DNA from: Bradyrhizobium sp. 190
Lineage (GTDB): Bacteria; Pseudomonadota; Alphaproteobacteria; Rhizobiales; Xanthobacteraceae
Length of the DNA stretch: 64,000 bases
Reading direction: 5' to 3'
Assembly (NCBI RefSeq): GCF_023073415.1
Contig: NZ_JADPJL010000008.1
Location: 930,001-994,000 of the forward strand
The notes beneath the pieces are model-generated. The model searched no databases, was not told where the DNA came from, and saw nothing but the letters and a program-made list of their open reading frames with translations. Within the stretch, counting starts at the first letter, position 1. Every line of letters begins with the position of its first letter. Of the stretch, positions 8,196 through 16,922 are shown piece after piece. The translations under genes and the position numbers were made by a program.

Positions 8196-9398
8196 TTACT
8201 TGACGGCCTCGACCAGGGCCATGCCTTCGCCCTGCCAGTGACCGGCCCCCACCACCACAATCTGGTCCGGGCTATCTGCTTTTTCAACCTCAAGCCCGGT
8301 CGGATCGTTGGGCGGAAACAGCGCGCCGCGGGAGAGCGAGAGCGCGGCCAGCGCCAGGCCCAGCGGAAACTGGGTCTCCAGCGTATGGCCGAACATCGTT
8401 CCGGTGGCGCGCACGGCAAATCCCGGATGCTGGCGCAAGAAGGCTTTCTCTTCCGAGGTCACCGGCTCGACGCCGGTCGCGCCTGTGATCAGATGGCCGC
8501 TGTCGCCGGCAACGCCGAGCTTCGGCCACAGCGCTTCCAGCGATTTGGTCACCGCGCCCGGCTGCTTGCGCTGCGCAAGGTCGGCGACCACCTTGGTCAG
8601 TTTTGCATACGGCTTGGCGCCGCGCGCTTCGGCGTGCTCACGTGATTCCAGCACCAGGAAGCAGCCGGCGGAGCCGAGCGCAAAACCGCTTCCGCCTTCG
8701 CGCTGCCAGACGGGGGCATACTTCTCTTTCAGATTGAAGTCGCCGAATTCATAGAGGACCAGCAGATCGGAGCGCTCGCCATTGTGAGCGGCGCCGACCA
8801 GGGCGATATCGCTCTGTCCGGACGAGATGCGGGCCAGTGCGATCCGCGCCGCGTCGATGGAAGCTGCTTCCTCGCCCATGAAGGTGCGCGACGTTCCGCA
8901 CACGCCGTGCACGATGGCGATGTTGCCGGCGAGCAGGTTGGAGAGCTGGGCCAGAAACAGCGTCGGCCGCAGATCGTTCATCAGCCGTTCGTTGAGAAAG
9001 GCGGGACTCGAATTGCCCTTGGCGTCGGCGGTCATGATCGCGAGGTCGACCGCGAGGTCGCGCTCGCCTCCGCCGGCGGCGACGATCATGTCGGTCCGCC
9101 CCAGGATTTCCTTGTTGCCTTTGATGCCGGCCGAATCCAGCGCAAGGCCCGCCGCATATGTGCCGATGCGCTGCCACGCTTCCATCTGGCGCTGATCGCC
9201 CTTTTTCGGGATCTGGGCGTCGAAGGTAACAGGGGCGAGCGGATGCACGATGTAGGGCGCAAACCGCTTGTCGTCGACGTTGATCTTCTTCGCGTTCAGC
9301 GCATCCCAATGCGCATCCAGCCCTTCGCCGAGCGAGGAGACGATGCCGATACCGGTGATCCAGACTTCCTTCGCAGCCGGAGATTTGGGCTCAGTCAT
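8196..9398 (-). CDS. fabF2XL: KAS-like protein with altered active site, VLCFA cluster (FabF2XL)
   Basis: 400 residues with the overall thiolase fold of beta-ketoacyl synthases (VWITGIGIVSSLGEG at the N-terminus, GTMFGHTLETQFPLG near the C-terminus). The block where FabF1 reads STACASGATAI instead reads HGVCGTSRTFMGEEAAS, with ten extra residues. Aligning backwards from the conserved helix end (ISSGQSD) puts Glu at the nucleophile position; aligning forwards leaves the Cys of VCGTS in place. The first catalytic His motif (AHGTAT in FabF1) is GATGVEP, without His; the second (FGHT) is kept. This resembles a chain-length-factor-like partner of FabF1 rather than an independent synthase. Overlaps fabZ by 8 bases. 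Confidence 0.9.
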   Translation of the reverse strand: MTEPKSPAAKEVWITGIGIVSSLGEGLDAHWDALNAKKINVDDKRFAPYIVHPLAPVTFDAQIPKKGDQRQMEAWQRIGTYAAGLALDSAGIKGNKEILGRTDMIVAAGGGERDLAVDLAIMTADAKGNSSPAFLNERLMNDLRPTLFLAQLSNLLAGNIAIVHGVCGTSRTFMGEEAASIDAARIALARISSGQSDIALVGAAHNGERSDLLVLYEFGDFNLKEKYAPVWQREGGSGFALGSAGCFLVLESREHAEARGAKPYAKLTKVVADLAQRKQPGAVTKSLEALWPKLGVAGDSGHLITGATGVEPVTSEEKAFLRQHPGFAVRATGTMFGHTLETQFPLGLALAALSLSRGALFPPNDPTGLEVEKADSPDQIVVVGAGHWQGEGMALVEAVK

Positions 9399-9864
9399 GC
9401 GTCATCGCCTGCAGTGGGAAGCCGATTTCGTTGGCCTTCGCGTCCATGTGCACGCGCAGGGCCGGGTCGGGGAAGGGGGCAAGGCCGAAGGTTAATTCAG
9501 CGCTGCACTTCAGTTCCTTGCCGACGCGTCCCTTGACCTTGGTGACGGCAAAACCGGAACCTTCGTGCTCGAGCTTCGCCTCGATCGTCAGCAACTGGCC
9601 GGGGCTGACGAAACCCCGCATCTTGGCTTCCTTCACGATGGCCAGGAACGGCATGCGCTCGAACTTCAGGACGCCGAGTATCAGCCAGCCGGAGCTCTGC
9701 GCCATCGCTTCGGTCAGCAGCACGCCCGGCATGATCGGAAAGCCGGGGAAATGCCCTTCGAAGATGGTATGCGACGCCGGAACCTGGGCCTCGACCGTGA
9801 TTTTCTTCTCGTCGAGATTGAGGTCGACGATGCGATCGATCAGTTGAAAGTAATCAAGGTTCAT
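9391..9864 (-). CDS. fabZXL: 3-hydroxyacyl-ACP dehydratase, FabZ-like (VLCFA cluster)
   Basis: 157-residue single hot-dog domain. FEGHFPGFPIMPGVLLTEAMAQ contains the FabZ catalytic His and, 13-14 residues on, the Glu in TEAMAQ. It removes water from 3-hydroxyacyl-AcpXL in each elongation cycle. It starts nine bases after the acpXL stop and its 3' end overlaps fabF2, so translation is probably coupled. The C-terminus extends slightly past the typical FabZ end (ANEIGFPLQAMTHD). Confidence 0.93.
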   Translation of the reverse strand: MNLDYFQLIDRIVDLNLDEKKITVEAQVPASHTIFEGHFPGFPIMPGVLLTEAMAQSSGWLILGVLKFERMPFLAIVKEAKMRGFVSPGQLLTIEAKLEHEGSGFAVTKVKGRVGKELKCSAELTFGLAPFPDPALRVHMDAKANEIGFPLQAMTHD

Positions 9865-9873
9865 GGCGGGCGA

Positions 9874-10170
9874 TTAGGCGCCCGGCGCTGCATTCTTGGC
9901 GGCGACCAGTTCGTCGATGCGATCGGCGAGATTTTGCAGCACGAAATACTGCTCGGTCGTGGCCTTGCCGTCGTTGACCTCCTGGGTCCATTTTTCGAGC
10001 GGCATCTTGATCCCGAACGCCTTGTCGATGGCAAAGGCGATGTCGAGGAAGTCCAGGCTGTCGATTCCCAGATCGTCGATTGCGTGGCTCTCCGGCTTGA
10101 TCGTGTCGCGCGGAATGTCGCAGGTTTCCGCGATAATGTTGGCGATCTGATCGAATGTGGAAGACATCAT
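9874..10170 (-). CDS. acpXL: Acyl carrier protein AcpXL
   Basis: 98 residues, longer than housekeeping AcpP as expected for Acp[17 protein letters not shown] contains the DSL motif whose Ser receives 4'-phosphopantetheine. [22 protein letters not shown] is the AcpXL-type loop missing from AcpP. It carries the growing very-long-chain fatty acid destined for lipid A. Two consecutive ATG codons are possible starts; the outer one is given. It is first in the five-gene minus-strand operon, so the promoter must lie in the 348-bp gap to its right. Confidence 0.95.
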   Translation of the reverse strand: MMSSTFDQIANIIAETCDIPRDTIKPESHAIDDLGIDSLDFLDIAFAIDKAFGIKMPLEKWTQEVNDGKATTEQYFVLQNLADRIDELVAAKNAAPGA

Positions 10171-10518
10171 TAAGCCTTTGATATATTGGAGCTAATCCGG
10201 AACGGCTTGGAGGAGGCGGGTGAACGGCCCCGGAAGGCCCTGATCCCCCGGCCGGAGTCGAGAGCCCGTATATCGGAGCGGGGGGCTGAGTTCAATGGAA
10301 AGGGACCGGGCGGAAGGGGATGGATTTGGGAGCAAAAATGGCGGCTTTTGGTCCCGGGGAGTGATGACGCGGAATTGTTGTGATCCGGGCCGCAATTGAT
10401 GGGTATCGCTACGCTCCACCCATCCTACGAACGACGCTATCCGCCATGGGCGCTTAACCCGATTCATTCATGAGCCGTGGTCGCAAGCCGCGCTACTATA
10501 GTTCAAAGGGCGTGGCCT
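10171..10518. other. Promoter-bearing gap upstream of acpXL
   Basis: No supported gene. The acpXL operon promoter should be in the left part, but no certain -35/-10 pair was identified. A short palindrome (10398-10428) lies in the middle. Confidence 0.5.
10398..10428. repeat. Short palindrome, GATGGGTATCGCT...CATCCTAC type
   Basis: GATGGGTATCGCTACGCTCC followed by ACCCATCCTAC folds on itself. A related copy in inverted arrangement is at 11178-11209, so the broken GyrI-like gene sits between two members of this family. Confidence 0.65.
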
Positions 10519-11136
10519 TCAGCCAGCGCTTCTGACCGGTTGCCGCAGAATCGTCTTGAGCTTTTCCGACGGCGTCTTGCGTGGATCGCTCAGATAGATC
10601 TCGTGATGTGGCCCCGCAAACGTCACCCCCTTCGCAGGCATGATCTCGTTGTGAAGCCTGGCGAGCGTCGGGCCTTCGTCGTCATAGCTGCCGATATGCA
10701 GCGTCTGCAGGCATCGCCCTTCGTCTAATGGCTCAAGGCGCAGCGAGGCCGGAGGCTCCCCGAGCTTGTCCCGCGATCTTGCCAGGGCGGCCTCGTATAG
10801 GGATCGCTCAACGAAGTCAGGCACCATGATCATCATCGTCCATTGTCACAGATGCTTCCGGCGCCCGACAAAATCATCGGGATTGTCAGCCCACCAAAGG
10901 CCTTCGAGGGGCGGAACGACGTAGTCTTTTGCCGATTTGGTCTTGCTGGCAAATTTCATCGCGTAGCTCACGGAATATAGCCACTCGATGGCACGCTGGT
11001 AGGCTGGATCACGATTGGGGTCGCCTTTGCCGTCGATCTTGACGAATTTCATGACCGGCATTTCGACGGTAGCAAAACTGCCATTAGGTGCGCTGTAGAG
11101 CGTTGAGAGCTTCTTCTTGAAATCGATCTTGTCCAC
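10519..11136 (-). pseudogene. GyrI-like small-molecule-binding protein, interrupted by one in-frame TGA
   Basis: Two consecutive frames in the same phase together form a normal ~205-residue GyrI-like protein. The N-terminal half begins MDKIDFKKKLSTLYSAP and includes YVVPPLEGLWWADNPDDF; the C-terminal half begins QWTMMIMVPDFVE and includes HIGSYDDEGPTLARLHNE, AGPHHEIYLSDPRKT and LKTILRQPV. A single TGA at 10846-10848 separates them, at a place where relatives as remembered have Trp in a WxWTMMIM motif. TGG to TGA is one G-to-A change. This looks like a recent nonsense mutation or a sequence error; everything else is intact. The family binds small amphipathic ligands and sometimes hydrolyses toxic esters. 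Confidence 0.85.
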
Positions 11137-11177
11137 GTTCGTCTCTAGTCGGTTATTGGTGCGCTGTGTCCAGGCCA

Positions 11178-11209
11178 GTAGGATGGGTAGAGCGCAGCGA
11201 AACCCATCG
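11178..11209. repeat. Short palindrome, GTAGGATGGGTAGAGC...GAAACCCATC type
   Basis: Related to the 10398-10428 element. It lies in the 199-bp gap between the GyrI-like pseudogene and the next hydrolase, which also contains a CTTGTTCGTCGTAGCTC...GGCGGAAG hairpin (about 11232-11270) similar to one inside the repeat at 28122-28245. Confidence 0.6.
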
Positions 11210-11335
11210 GGTCACTGGCCGCCCCGAATGAGCGACTTGTTCGTCGTAGCTCAAGAAGCGTAGGCGGAAGCGACATCCGGGTCCTTCATCCAACGGATCC
11301 GCATGTCGCATGCGCTCATGCGGGTTACCCACGCC

Positions 11336-12376
11336 TCACGACTTCTTCGCCTCATCCAGAAACGCCTGAACCGCTTCGAACAGCTTGAGGCGATTCCTTT
11401 CCATGATGATAGTGTGCGTTCCCTCGGCCAGTGCCACGTAGCGTTTTCCCGGTGAGTTCACCAGCAGCGGAAACAGGGTCTGTGCCATGTAGGGCGGCGT
11501 GTCGCGGTCCCATTCGGCGCCGACCAATAACGTTGGTACCGTGATCTTGGCGGGATCGTAATAGGGTTTGCCGGCGCCGAAGAATTCCGCGCTGTCCTGC
11601 ACGACGCCGTTGGGGGCGCGAACCACCGGGGGAGTCATCTTCGCGCCGTCCGGATCGGTTGCGAATGTCGCATCGGCCCACGCGTCGAACCAGCCGGCGG
11701 GAATGAGATTGGCTTTCTTGTCCTCGGGCACGCCGGTGTACCATCGCTCCTTCGCCTGATCGCGGTTGACCATCCGATATGCGCCAAGCTTGCCGGCGCC
11801 TGGCTGAACGAGTGAAGGCGTTTGCCGGATCCATGACGGCGCGTAGAGGACGAGCCGTTCGACCTTCGAAGCGTTTTGCGTGGTGTAGGTGGCCATCAGC
11901 GTCGTGCCCCACGACCAGCCCAGAAGGTTGAGACGCGGAATGTTGCGGCGCTGCAGGATAAAATCGACGGCGGTGCCGATGTCCTTGACTGCGGTCTGGC
12001 CGGTGACAACAGGCGCATTGGCTTCGGGCTTGTCGGCCATTTCGCTCGGGCGGGTGGATTTGCCGTAGCCGCGCAGATCGAGAAGCCACACGTCATAACC
12101 GCGCGCGGCGATGTATTCCATCCAGGACAAGCCATCGAGCTTGAGGTCGAACGCCGTCTCGGAAGGGTAGGTCGCGCCGTGGACGTACAGCACGGTCTGC
12201 TCCGGCCGGAACGAGGTCATGTCCGCCGGCCGCTTGTTGCGGACATATATTTCGATGCCGGGATCGGCCGTCTTGACCATCATCTCTTCAGTCACCAGAG
12301 CCCTCGTCTGTGCCAGTGCGGGAATGGAAAGGAGAATTGCGAGAAAAAAGCCTGCTGTCGCGATTGAAAGTCTCAA
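11336..12376 (-). CDS. Secreted alpha/beta-fold hydrolase
   Basis: The start is taken at TTG 12376 because GGGAGG lies five bases before it and the product then begins with a clean signal peptide (LRLSIATAGFFLAILL ... PALAQ); an ATG 29 codons earlier would bury that signal. The mature part has HGATYPSE (oxyanion region), nucleophile Ser in LLGWSWGTTLMA, acid in VGAEWDRDTP and His in EGTHTIIMER, so the triad is complete. YVRNKRPADM and YDVWLLDLRGYGKSTRP fit lysophospholipase/haloperoxidase-like periplasmic hydrolases. Substrate unknown. It is 138 bases after another exported hydrolase on the same strand and they may be co-transcribed. Confidence 0.85.
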   Translation of the reverse strand: MRLSIATAGFFLAILLSIPALAQTRALVTEEMMVKTADPGIEIYVRNKRPADMTSFRPEQTVLYVHGATYPSETAFDLKLDGLSWMEYIAARGYDVWLLDLRGYGKSTRPSEMADKPEANAPVVTGQTAVKDIGTAVDFILQRRNIPRLNLLGWSWGTTLMATYTTQNASKVERLVLYAPSWIRQTPSLVQPGAGKLGAYRMVNRDQAKERWYTGVPEDKKANLIPAGWFDAWADATFATDPDGAKMTPPVVRAPNGVVQDSAEFFGAGKPYYDPAKITVPTLLVGAEWDRDTPPYMAQTLFPLLVNSPGKRYVALAEGTHTIIMERNRLKLFEAVQAFLDEAKKS

Positions 12377-12514
12377 CGGTGCCTCCCTCGTATTTTTCGT
12401 GTTGCTAGTGACCGACTTCTCGAACAGGTCGATCAGCGACTGTGGTGATTTCGTCCAAGCCACTGGTACCTCCTGTCAGTTTGCAGCGGACGCAATGCGC
12501 GCCTCATTCGAAAG

Positions 12515-13459
12515 CTATTTTCCCGTCTTCACGAAATCCAGGAACTCGTCGGTCAGCCGCGTGTCGGCAGTGTTGACCGAATACACTTCCGACATGTGGC
12601 TGTGCTGCGGCAGCAGCAAAGTGCGGGCGCATCCGCTGGCGCGTTTGCAACTCGCCTGCTTCGCGAGATCGAATTGCAGGACGAAGCCCGCCGGGTCCAG
12701 TTCGGCGGCGGCGAGCATCAGCGGTACCTCAGTCGTCGCCAAACCCTTCAACGAGGATTGTTCGGGGTAGCGCTCGGGATCGGTGCCGAAATAGGCGCGC
12801 TGGGTATCGGCGAGCGGCGTCGCGGTCAGGTCGTAAATGCCGGAGACCATGATTGCGCCGGCGAGCCCACCACCCTTCACCTTGCGAAACTCGGGATGCG
12901 AGACATAGCTTGCGACGTGAACCGCGCCCGCGGAGTGCCCCATCAGGTAGATGCGCGCGGGATCGCCACCGCGCTCGCCGACCTTGTCTTTGACCCACTG
13001 GACCGCGGTGGCCATATCCTCAGCGCCGGCCGGCCAGGGCGCCAGGGGCGCGAGGCGGTAGGTGACGTTGACGCCGACAAAGCCGTTCTTTGCCGCCCAC
13101 AGCATGATGTTGTCATAGAACGGGCTGGTCGGTGTTGTCCGCTTGTTGCCGCCCACGAACGCGCCGCCATGGACGAAGATCAGTACCGGCCGGGGAGGTG
13201 CAGCCGTCTCCGGCAGGAAGATATCGAGCAGGTTGCGGTCGGCTGGACCGTATTTGACGTCCCGCTCGACCTTGACGCCTTGATACGGCTCTTTTTCCTG
13301 CAGCGGAGCGTAGATCTCGACGGTCTTCGGTGGGTCGATGACGCGGCCGAGTTCCAGGAGCTTCCAGGCGATATCCTCCGGCATCGGACTCTGCTGCCCC
13401 CATGCCGCGCCGGCGATGACGACCGCAAGCGTAGCCAGCGCCAATCTCGCGAATGCCAT
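12515..13459 (-). CDS. Secreted alpha/beta hydrolase, HGG-type esterase/lipase
   Basis: 314 residues with a signal peptide ending near AAWGQ. IFVHGGAFVGGNK is the HGG oxyanion-hole motif of hormone-sensitive-lipase and kynurenine-formamidase-like esterases; GHSAGAVHVAS holds the nucleophile Ser, LMLAAAELDPAGF the acid region and LPQHSHMSEVYS the His. VTYRLAPLAPWPAGAEDMATAVQWV is the typical lid-side region. It hydrolyses short acyl esters in the periplasm; the natural substrate is not readable. It is divergent from the higBA genes. Confidence 0.88.
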   Translation of the reverse strand: MAFARLALATLAVVIAGAAWGQQSPMPEDIAWKLLELGRVIDPPKTVEIYAPLQEKEPYQGVKVERDVKYGPADRNLLDIFLPETAAPPRPVLIFVHGGAFVGGNKRTTPTSPFYDNIMLWAAKNGFVGVNVTYRLAPLAPWPAGAEDMATAVQWVKDKVGERGGDPARIYLMGHSAGAVHVASYVSHPEFRKVKGGGLAGAIMVSGIYDLTATPLADTQRAYFGTDPERYPEQSSLKGLATTEVPLMLAAAELDPAGFVLQFDLAKQASCKRASGCARTLLLPQHSHMSEVYSVNTADTRLTDEFLDFVKTGK

Positions 13460-13600
13460 CGGCGATACTCCTTTGCTTCTTCCGTGTTCGGCCCAAGATG
13501 ACCGAACCCGCGGCCGATTTGTACCGAATTCCCCGTGACGATCCGCTGCATTTGCTCGCTGCGCACCGTTTTCTGCTCTGCGACGCGCTCAGGGGCACGG

Positions 13601-13626
13601 GATTTACTATTTACGTAAATCGTAAA
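13601..13626. promoter_or_regulatory. Candidate operator/promoter of the higBA-like operon
   Basis: ATTTACGTAAAT (13609-13620) is a perfect 12-bp palindrome flanked by further TTTAC/GTAAA half-sites (GATTTACT before, CGTAAATG after). It is AT-rich in a GC-rich region and lies about 30 bases before the toxin start. Antitoxin repressors of this class usually bind such sites to autoregulate. Binding is inferred. Confidence 0.6.
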
Positions 13627-13646
13627 TGCTGCTAACCTCGTCAGCG

Positions 13647-13931
13647 ATGATCGTGAGCTATCGGGATAGGCGCACCGAGCGGTTTGCTTCCGGTCAGCGT
13701 GTCAAGGAGTTCTCGGGTTTTGCGCAGCAGGCCGAGATGCGTCTTGACCGACTGGATGCTGCAGCGAGCCTCGCTGACTTGGCAGGATTGCCGGGCAATC
13801 GCCTGGAAGCGCTCAAGGGCGATCGTGCTGGACAGTTTTCAATTCGGATAAACGATCAATGGCGTATCTGCTTCGCATGGCCCGACGGGATGCCTGGGCC
13901 TGTCGAGGTCGAGATCGTCGACTATCATTGA
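13647..13931 (+). CDS. higB: HigB-like toxin (RelE/ParE superfamily)
   Basis: 94 residues starting MIVSYRDRRTERF, with LPGNRLEALKGDRAGQFSIRINDQWRICF and a terminal VEIVDYH. This matches the HigB/plasmid-killer branch of RelE mRNA interferases; conserved Arg in INDQWRICF and the terminal His are the usual catalytic and RNA-binding residues. It would cleave ribosome-bound mRNA. The ATG at 13647 is chosen because homologues start with MIxSYxD; an upstream ATG in frame would add seven residues. The toxin-first gene order followed by an XRE antitoxin 12 bases on is typical of higBA. Confidence 0.88.
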   Translation: MIVSYRDRRTERFASGQRVKEFSGFAQQAEMRLDRLDAAASLADLAGLPGNRLEALKGDRAGQFSIRINDQWRICFAWPDGMPGPVEVEIVDYH

Positions 13932-13943
13932 GGGAAGAACATC

Positions 13944-14261
13944 GTGCCTCGTACACCTATCCACCCCGGCGAACATCTTGCCGAAGAGTTGCGCGAACTT
14001 GGCTTGAGTGCTGCCGAGCTTTCACGTCAAATTGACGTGCCGGTGAACCGGATCACGGGGATCATTCACGGCCAGCGCGGCATCACGGCCGATACGGCGC
14101 TGCGTCTTGGGCACTGGTTTGGCACCAGTCCGCAATTCTGGATGAACTTGCAGCAGAATTACGAGCTGCGTCTCGCCGAAAGCCAGGTAGGTGCGAAGAT
14201 TGCGGTATTGCCGCGTCGTACCATCCGTCCGACATCTCGAAAGCTTGGAAAAACGGCATGA
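13944..14261 (+). CDS. higA: HigA-like antitoxin, XRE-type HTH
   Basis: 105 residues. PIHPGEHLAEELRELGLSAA is the hallmark HigA N-terminus, followed by helix-turn-helix SAAELSRQIDVPVNRITGII and FGTSPQFWMNLQQNYELR. It neutralises HigB and probably represses the operon through the AT-rich palindrome before higB. The start has GGGAAGAAC upstream. Its last codons overlap the start of the pseudouridine synthase by four bases (ATGA), so the toxin-antitoxin mRNA may continue into that housekeeping gene. Confidence 0.92.
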   Translation: MPRTPIHPGEHLAEELRELGLSAAELSRQIDVPVNRITGIIHGQRGITADTALRLGHWFGTSPQFWMNLQQNYELRLAESQVGAKIAVLPRRTIRPTSRKLGKTA

Positions 14262-15454
14262 GCCGCCGCGTCAAGAGACCTCTCCGCCCGGCGGGCGATC
14301 GCCCGAAGGGCGCGCGACCCTATCGGGGCTCGGCAGCCGAGCGGCCGCAGTCGTATCGTCCGGGCGGCAAGTCACCGGCGCGGTTTCCGGCTTCGCCGCC
14401 CCGTGCGGCGAGGCCTGTCGTGCCTGAGCCCGAAAAGACGGTCGTGGAGCCGCCGCCGCTGCCGACCAAGGTCCAGACCGTCGTCGTCACCGCCGACGAG
14501 AACAATATGCGGGTCGACCGTTTCCTCGAGGCGCGTTTTCCGGGCCTGTCGTTCTCCCACATCCAGCGCATCGTCCGCAAAGGCGAGCTGCGGGTCAACG
14601 GCAAGCGCGCCGACAGCAAGGACCGGCTGGAGGAGGGCCAGAGCGTCCGCATTCCGCCGCTGAAGCTCGACACGCCGAAAGGCGTGGGTCAGCTCTCCGA
14701 AGCCGCAACCAAGACACTGCAGGCGCTGAAGGAGATGACCATCTTCGAGGACGCCGATGTCATGGTGCTGAACAAGCCGGCGGGGCTTGCGGTGCAGGGC
14801 GGCTCCGGCATCACGCGAAACGTCGACGACATGCTGGAAGTGATGCGCGACGCCAAAGGGCAGAAGCCGCGGCTGGTGCATCGGCTGGACCGGGAAACTT
14901 CGGGCTGTCTGCTGATCGCAAAAACCCGCTTTGCCGCAACCGCCTTGACCGGCTCGTTCCGCCATCGCTCGGCGCGCAAAATCTACTGGGCGCTGGTGGC
15001 CGGCGTGCCGAAGCCGAAGCAGGGCCGCATCTCGACCTACCTCGCCAAGGAAGAGAGCGAGGACGACAGCATCATGCGGGTAGCAAAACACGGCGACGAG
15101 GGCGCGAGCCACGCGGTGACCTACTATGCCGTGGTCGAAACCTCCGCGCAAAAGCTCGCCTGGGTGTCGCTGAAGCCGGTGACCGGGCGGACCCATCAAT
15201 TACGTGCCCATATGGCCCATATCGACCACGCCATCGTCGGCGATCCCAAATATTTCAATAAGGAGAACTGGGAGCTGCCGGGCGGCCTGCAGAAGCGGCT
15301 GCATCTGTTGGCGCGGCGGATCGTGATCCCGCATCCGCGCGGCGGCGTCATCGATGCCACCGCGCCGCTGCCGCCGCACATGCTGCAATCCTGGAATCTG
15401 CTCGGGCTCGAGGCCGACCGGTTCGATCCGATCGAGAACGCGCCGGAGGAATAG
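14258..15454 (+). CDS. RluC/RluD-family 23S rRNA pseudouridine synthase
   Basis: 398 residues. A basic, Pro/Arg-rich disordered N-terminus (about 1-75) precedes an S4 RNA-binding domain (MRVDRFLEARFPGLSFSHIQRIVRKGELRVNG) and the catalytic domain. LVHRLDRETSGCLLIAK contains the catalytic Asp in HRLDR, and GRTHQLRAHMAHIDHAIVGD is the second RluA-family motif. It isomerises uridines in large-subunit rRNA; the S4 domain points to RluC or RluD but does not distinguish them. The start overlaps the higA stop (ATGA), an unusual arrangement for an rRNA modification gene. Confidence 0.9.
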   Translation: MSRRVKRPLRPAGDRPKGARPYRGSAAERPQSYRPGGKSPARFPASPPRAARPVVPEPEKTVVEPPPLPTKVQTVVVTADENNMRVDRFLEARFPGLSFSHIQRIVRKGELRVNGKRADSKDRLEEGQSVRIPPLKLDTPKGVGQLSEAATKTLQALKEMTIFEDADVMVLNKPAGLAVQGGSGITRNVDDMLEVMRDAKGQKPRLVHRLDRETSGCLLIAKTRFAATALTGSFRHRSARKIYWALVAGVPKPKQGRISTYLAKEESEDDSIMRVAKHGDEGASHAVTYYAVVETSAQKLAWVSLKPVTGRTHQLRAHMAHIDHAIVGDPKYFNKENWELPGGLQKRLHLLARRIVIPHPRGGVIDATAPLPPHMLQSWNLLGLEADRFDPIENAPEE

Positions 15455-15552
15455 CGCGGCCATCCAGTGCCGCCGGTTTGCGCAACAACTGTCAAACCGG
15501 AAACGCACGCATCGCGTATTGTTCGGCCGTGTTATCCAGTTGGGGACTCCGC

Positions 15553-16779
15553 ATGATTGGAAATCTGTTCCGTGCCGCGCTTTTCCTTTGCCTTCTGGCG
15601 GCGGCCGCCGGCATCAGCGCTACGGCCAACGCGCAGACCCTCGCCCTCGTGGGTGGCAAGGTCTACGCGTCGCCTGACGCCATGCCGCTCGACGATGCCG
15701 TCGTCATCACGGCCAATGGCGTCATTGCCGCGATCGGCAGCCGCAGCGACGTCCAAATTCCCAGCGATGCGCGGGTCATTGATTGCGCCGGCAAGACCGT
15801 CGTTGCCGGTTTCTGGAACAGCCACGTCCACTTCACGCAAGCCGTGTGGAAGGATGCCGGGTCAGCACCCGCTGCACCGTTGGCCGAGCACATGCAGGCA
15901 ATGCTGACACGCTGGGGCTTCACCACCGTGTGGGATCTTGGTTCAGACGGAAGAGATACCCTAGCGTTGCGTCGCCGGGTCAACTCCGGCGAGGTGCCGG
16001 GTCCGGACATTCATACCGCGGGTGGCATCTTCCCCAAGGATGGCCATCCCGCCTATCTCCCAGCCGAAATGAAACTACCCATGGCTTCGACGCCCGAGGA
16101 AGCCGCACAATGGGCACGTACCTTTATGGGCTTTGGCCTCGATGGCGTGAAACTGTTCACCGGCTCCTTCAAGGGCTCCGGCAAGCCGGTCGTGAACATG
16201 GATCCGGCCATCGCCAGGGCCGCGGTCGACGTGGCGCATGCCGCGGGCAAGCCGGTGTTCGCCCATCCGCAAAACATGGCGGGCGTGGACGCCGTGATCG
16301 CGGCCGGCGTCGACATCATGGCTCACACGGTGGCCGGCGAACCGGTCTATTCGCCCGAGCAACTCGCACGCTTCAAGCAGCAGGGCATTGCCCTGATTCC
16401 GACGCTGTCGCTGTTTGCAAAGCTTCCGGTCGCGCCCGATATCGCTACGCGCCTCGTTGCTACGACCGTCAGTCAGGTCAAGGTGTTCTCCGACACTGGC
16501 GGTCCGGTCCTGTTCGGCACCGATGTCGGCTTCACCACCTATTACGACACCACGCTTGAATACGAGCTGATGCATCGCGCAATGTCCGCGCGCCAGATCC
16601 TGGCGTCGCTGACGACCAATCCCGCGCAATATTTCAAGGCTGCGAAGAAGGGGCGGGTCGAGAAGGGGTTTGACGCCGACGTCGTGGTGCTCGACGGCGA
16701 TCCCACAGCCGACGTCACCAACCTCGCCAAGGTCACCTACACCATCCGCGCCGGCAAGGTGATCTATCAAAAGCTCTGA
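15553..16779 (+). CDS. Secreted amidohydrolase, imidazolonepropionase-like
   Basis: 408 residues from ATG 15553, which gives a signal peptide (MIGNLFRAALFLCLL ... ATANAQT); an upstream ATG would add 25 residues without a ribosome site. Metal ligands of the amidohydrolase superfamily are visible: WNSHVHFTQ (HxH), DGVKLFTGS (bridging Lys), PVFAHPQNM and IMAHTVAGE (two His) and LFGTDVGF (Asp). It should be a periplasmic binuclear or mononuclear metal hydrolase acting on cyclic amides or peptidic substrates; the specific substrate is not identifiable. Confidence 0.88.
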   Translation: MIGNLFRAALFLCLLAAAAGISATANAQTLALVGGKVYASPDAMPLDDAVVITANGVIAAIGSRSDVQIPSDARVIDCAGKTVVAGFWNSHVHFTQAVWKDAGSAPAAPLAEHMQAMLTRWGFTTVWDLGSDGRDTLALRRRVNSGEVPGPDIHTAGGIFPKDGHPAYLPAEMKLPMASTPEEAAQWARTFMGFGLDGVKLFTGSFKGSGKPVVNMDPAIARAAVDVAHAAGKPVFAHPQNMAGVDAVIAAGVDIMAHTVAGEPVYSPEQLARFKQQGIALIPTLSLFAKLPVAPDIATRLVATTVSQVKVFSDTGGPVLFGTDVGFTTYYDTTLEYELMHRAMSARQILASLTTNPAQYFKAAKKGRVEKGFDADVVVLDGDPTADVTNLAKVTYTIRAGKVIYQKL

Positions 16780-16922
16780 AGTCAGCGGAACCGGGCACAG
16801 CCCATTGCCGGATCCAAAATCGCAAGTAGTTTCTGCAACGGCTTCATCGGCTTTATTTGCATTCCCCGATATCGTATTGTCGGGGCTGGATTATTCATCG
16901 ACTGCCGGAAGCCGAGACCCGT

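Noticed and set aside
10846..10848. Selenocysteine or programmed read-through at the TGA
   Set aside because: No SECIS-like structure was evident and the family has Trp here; a simple nonsense change explains it.
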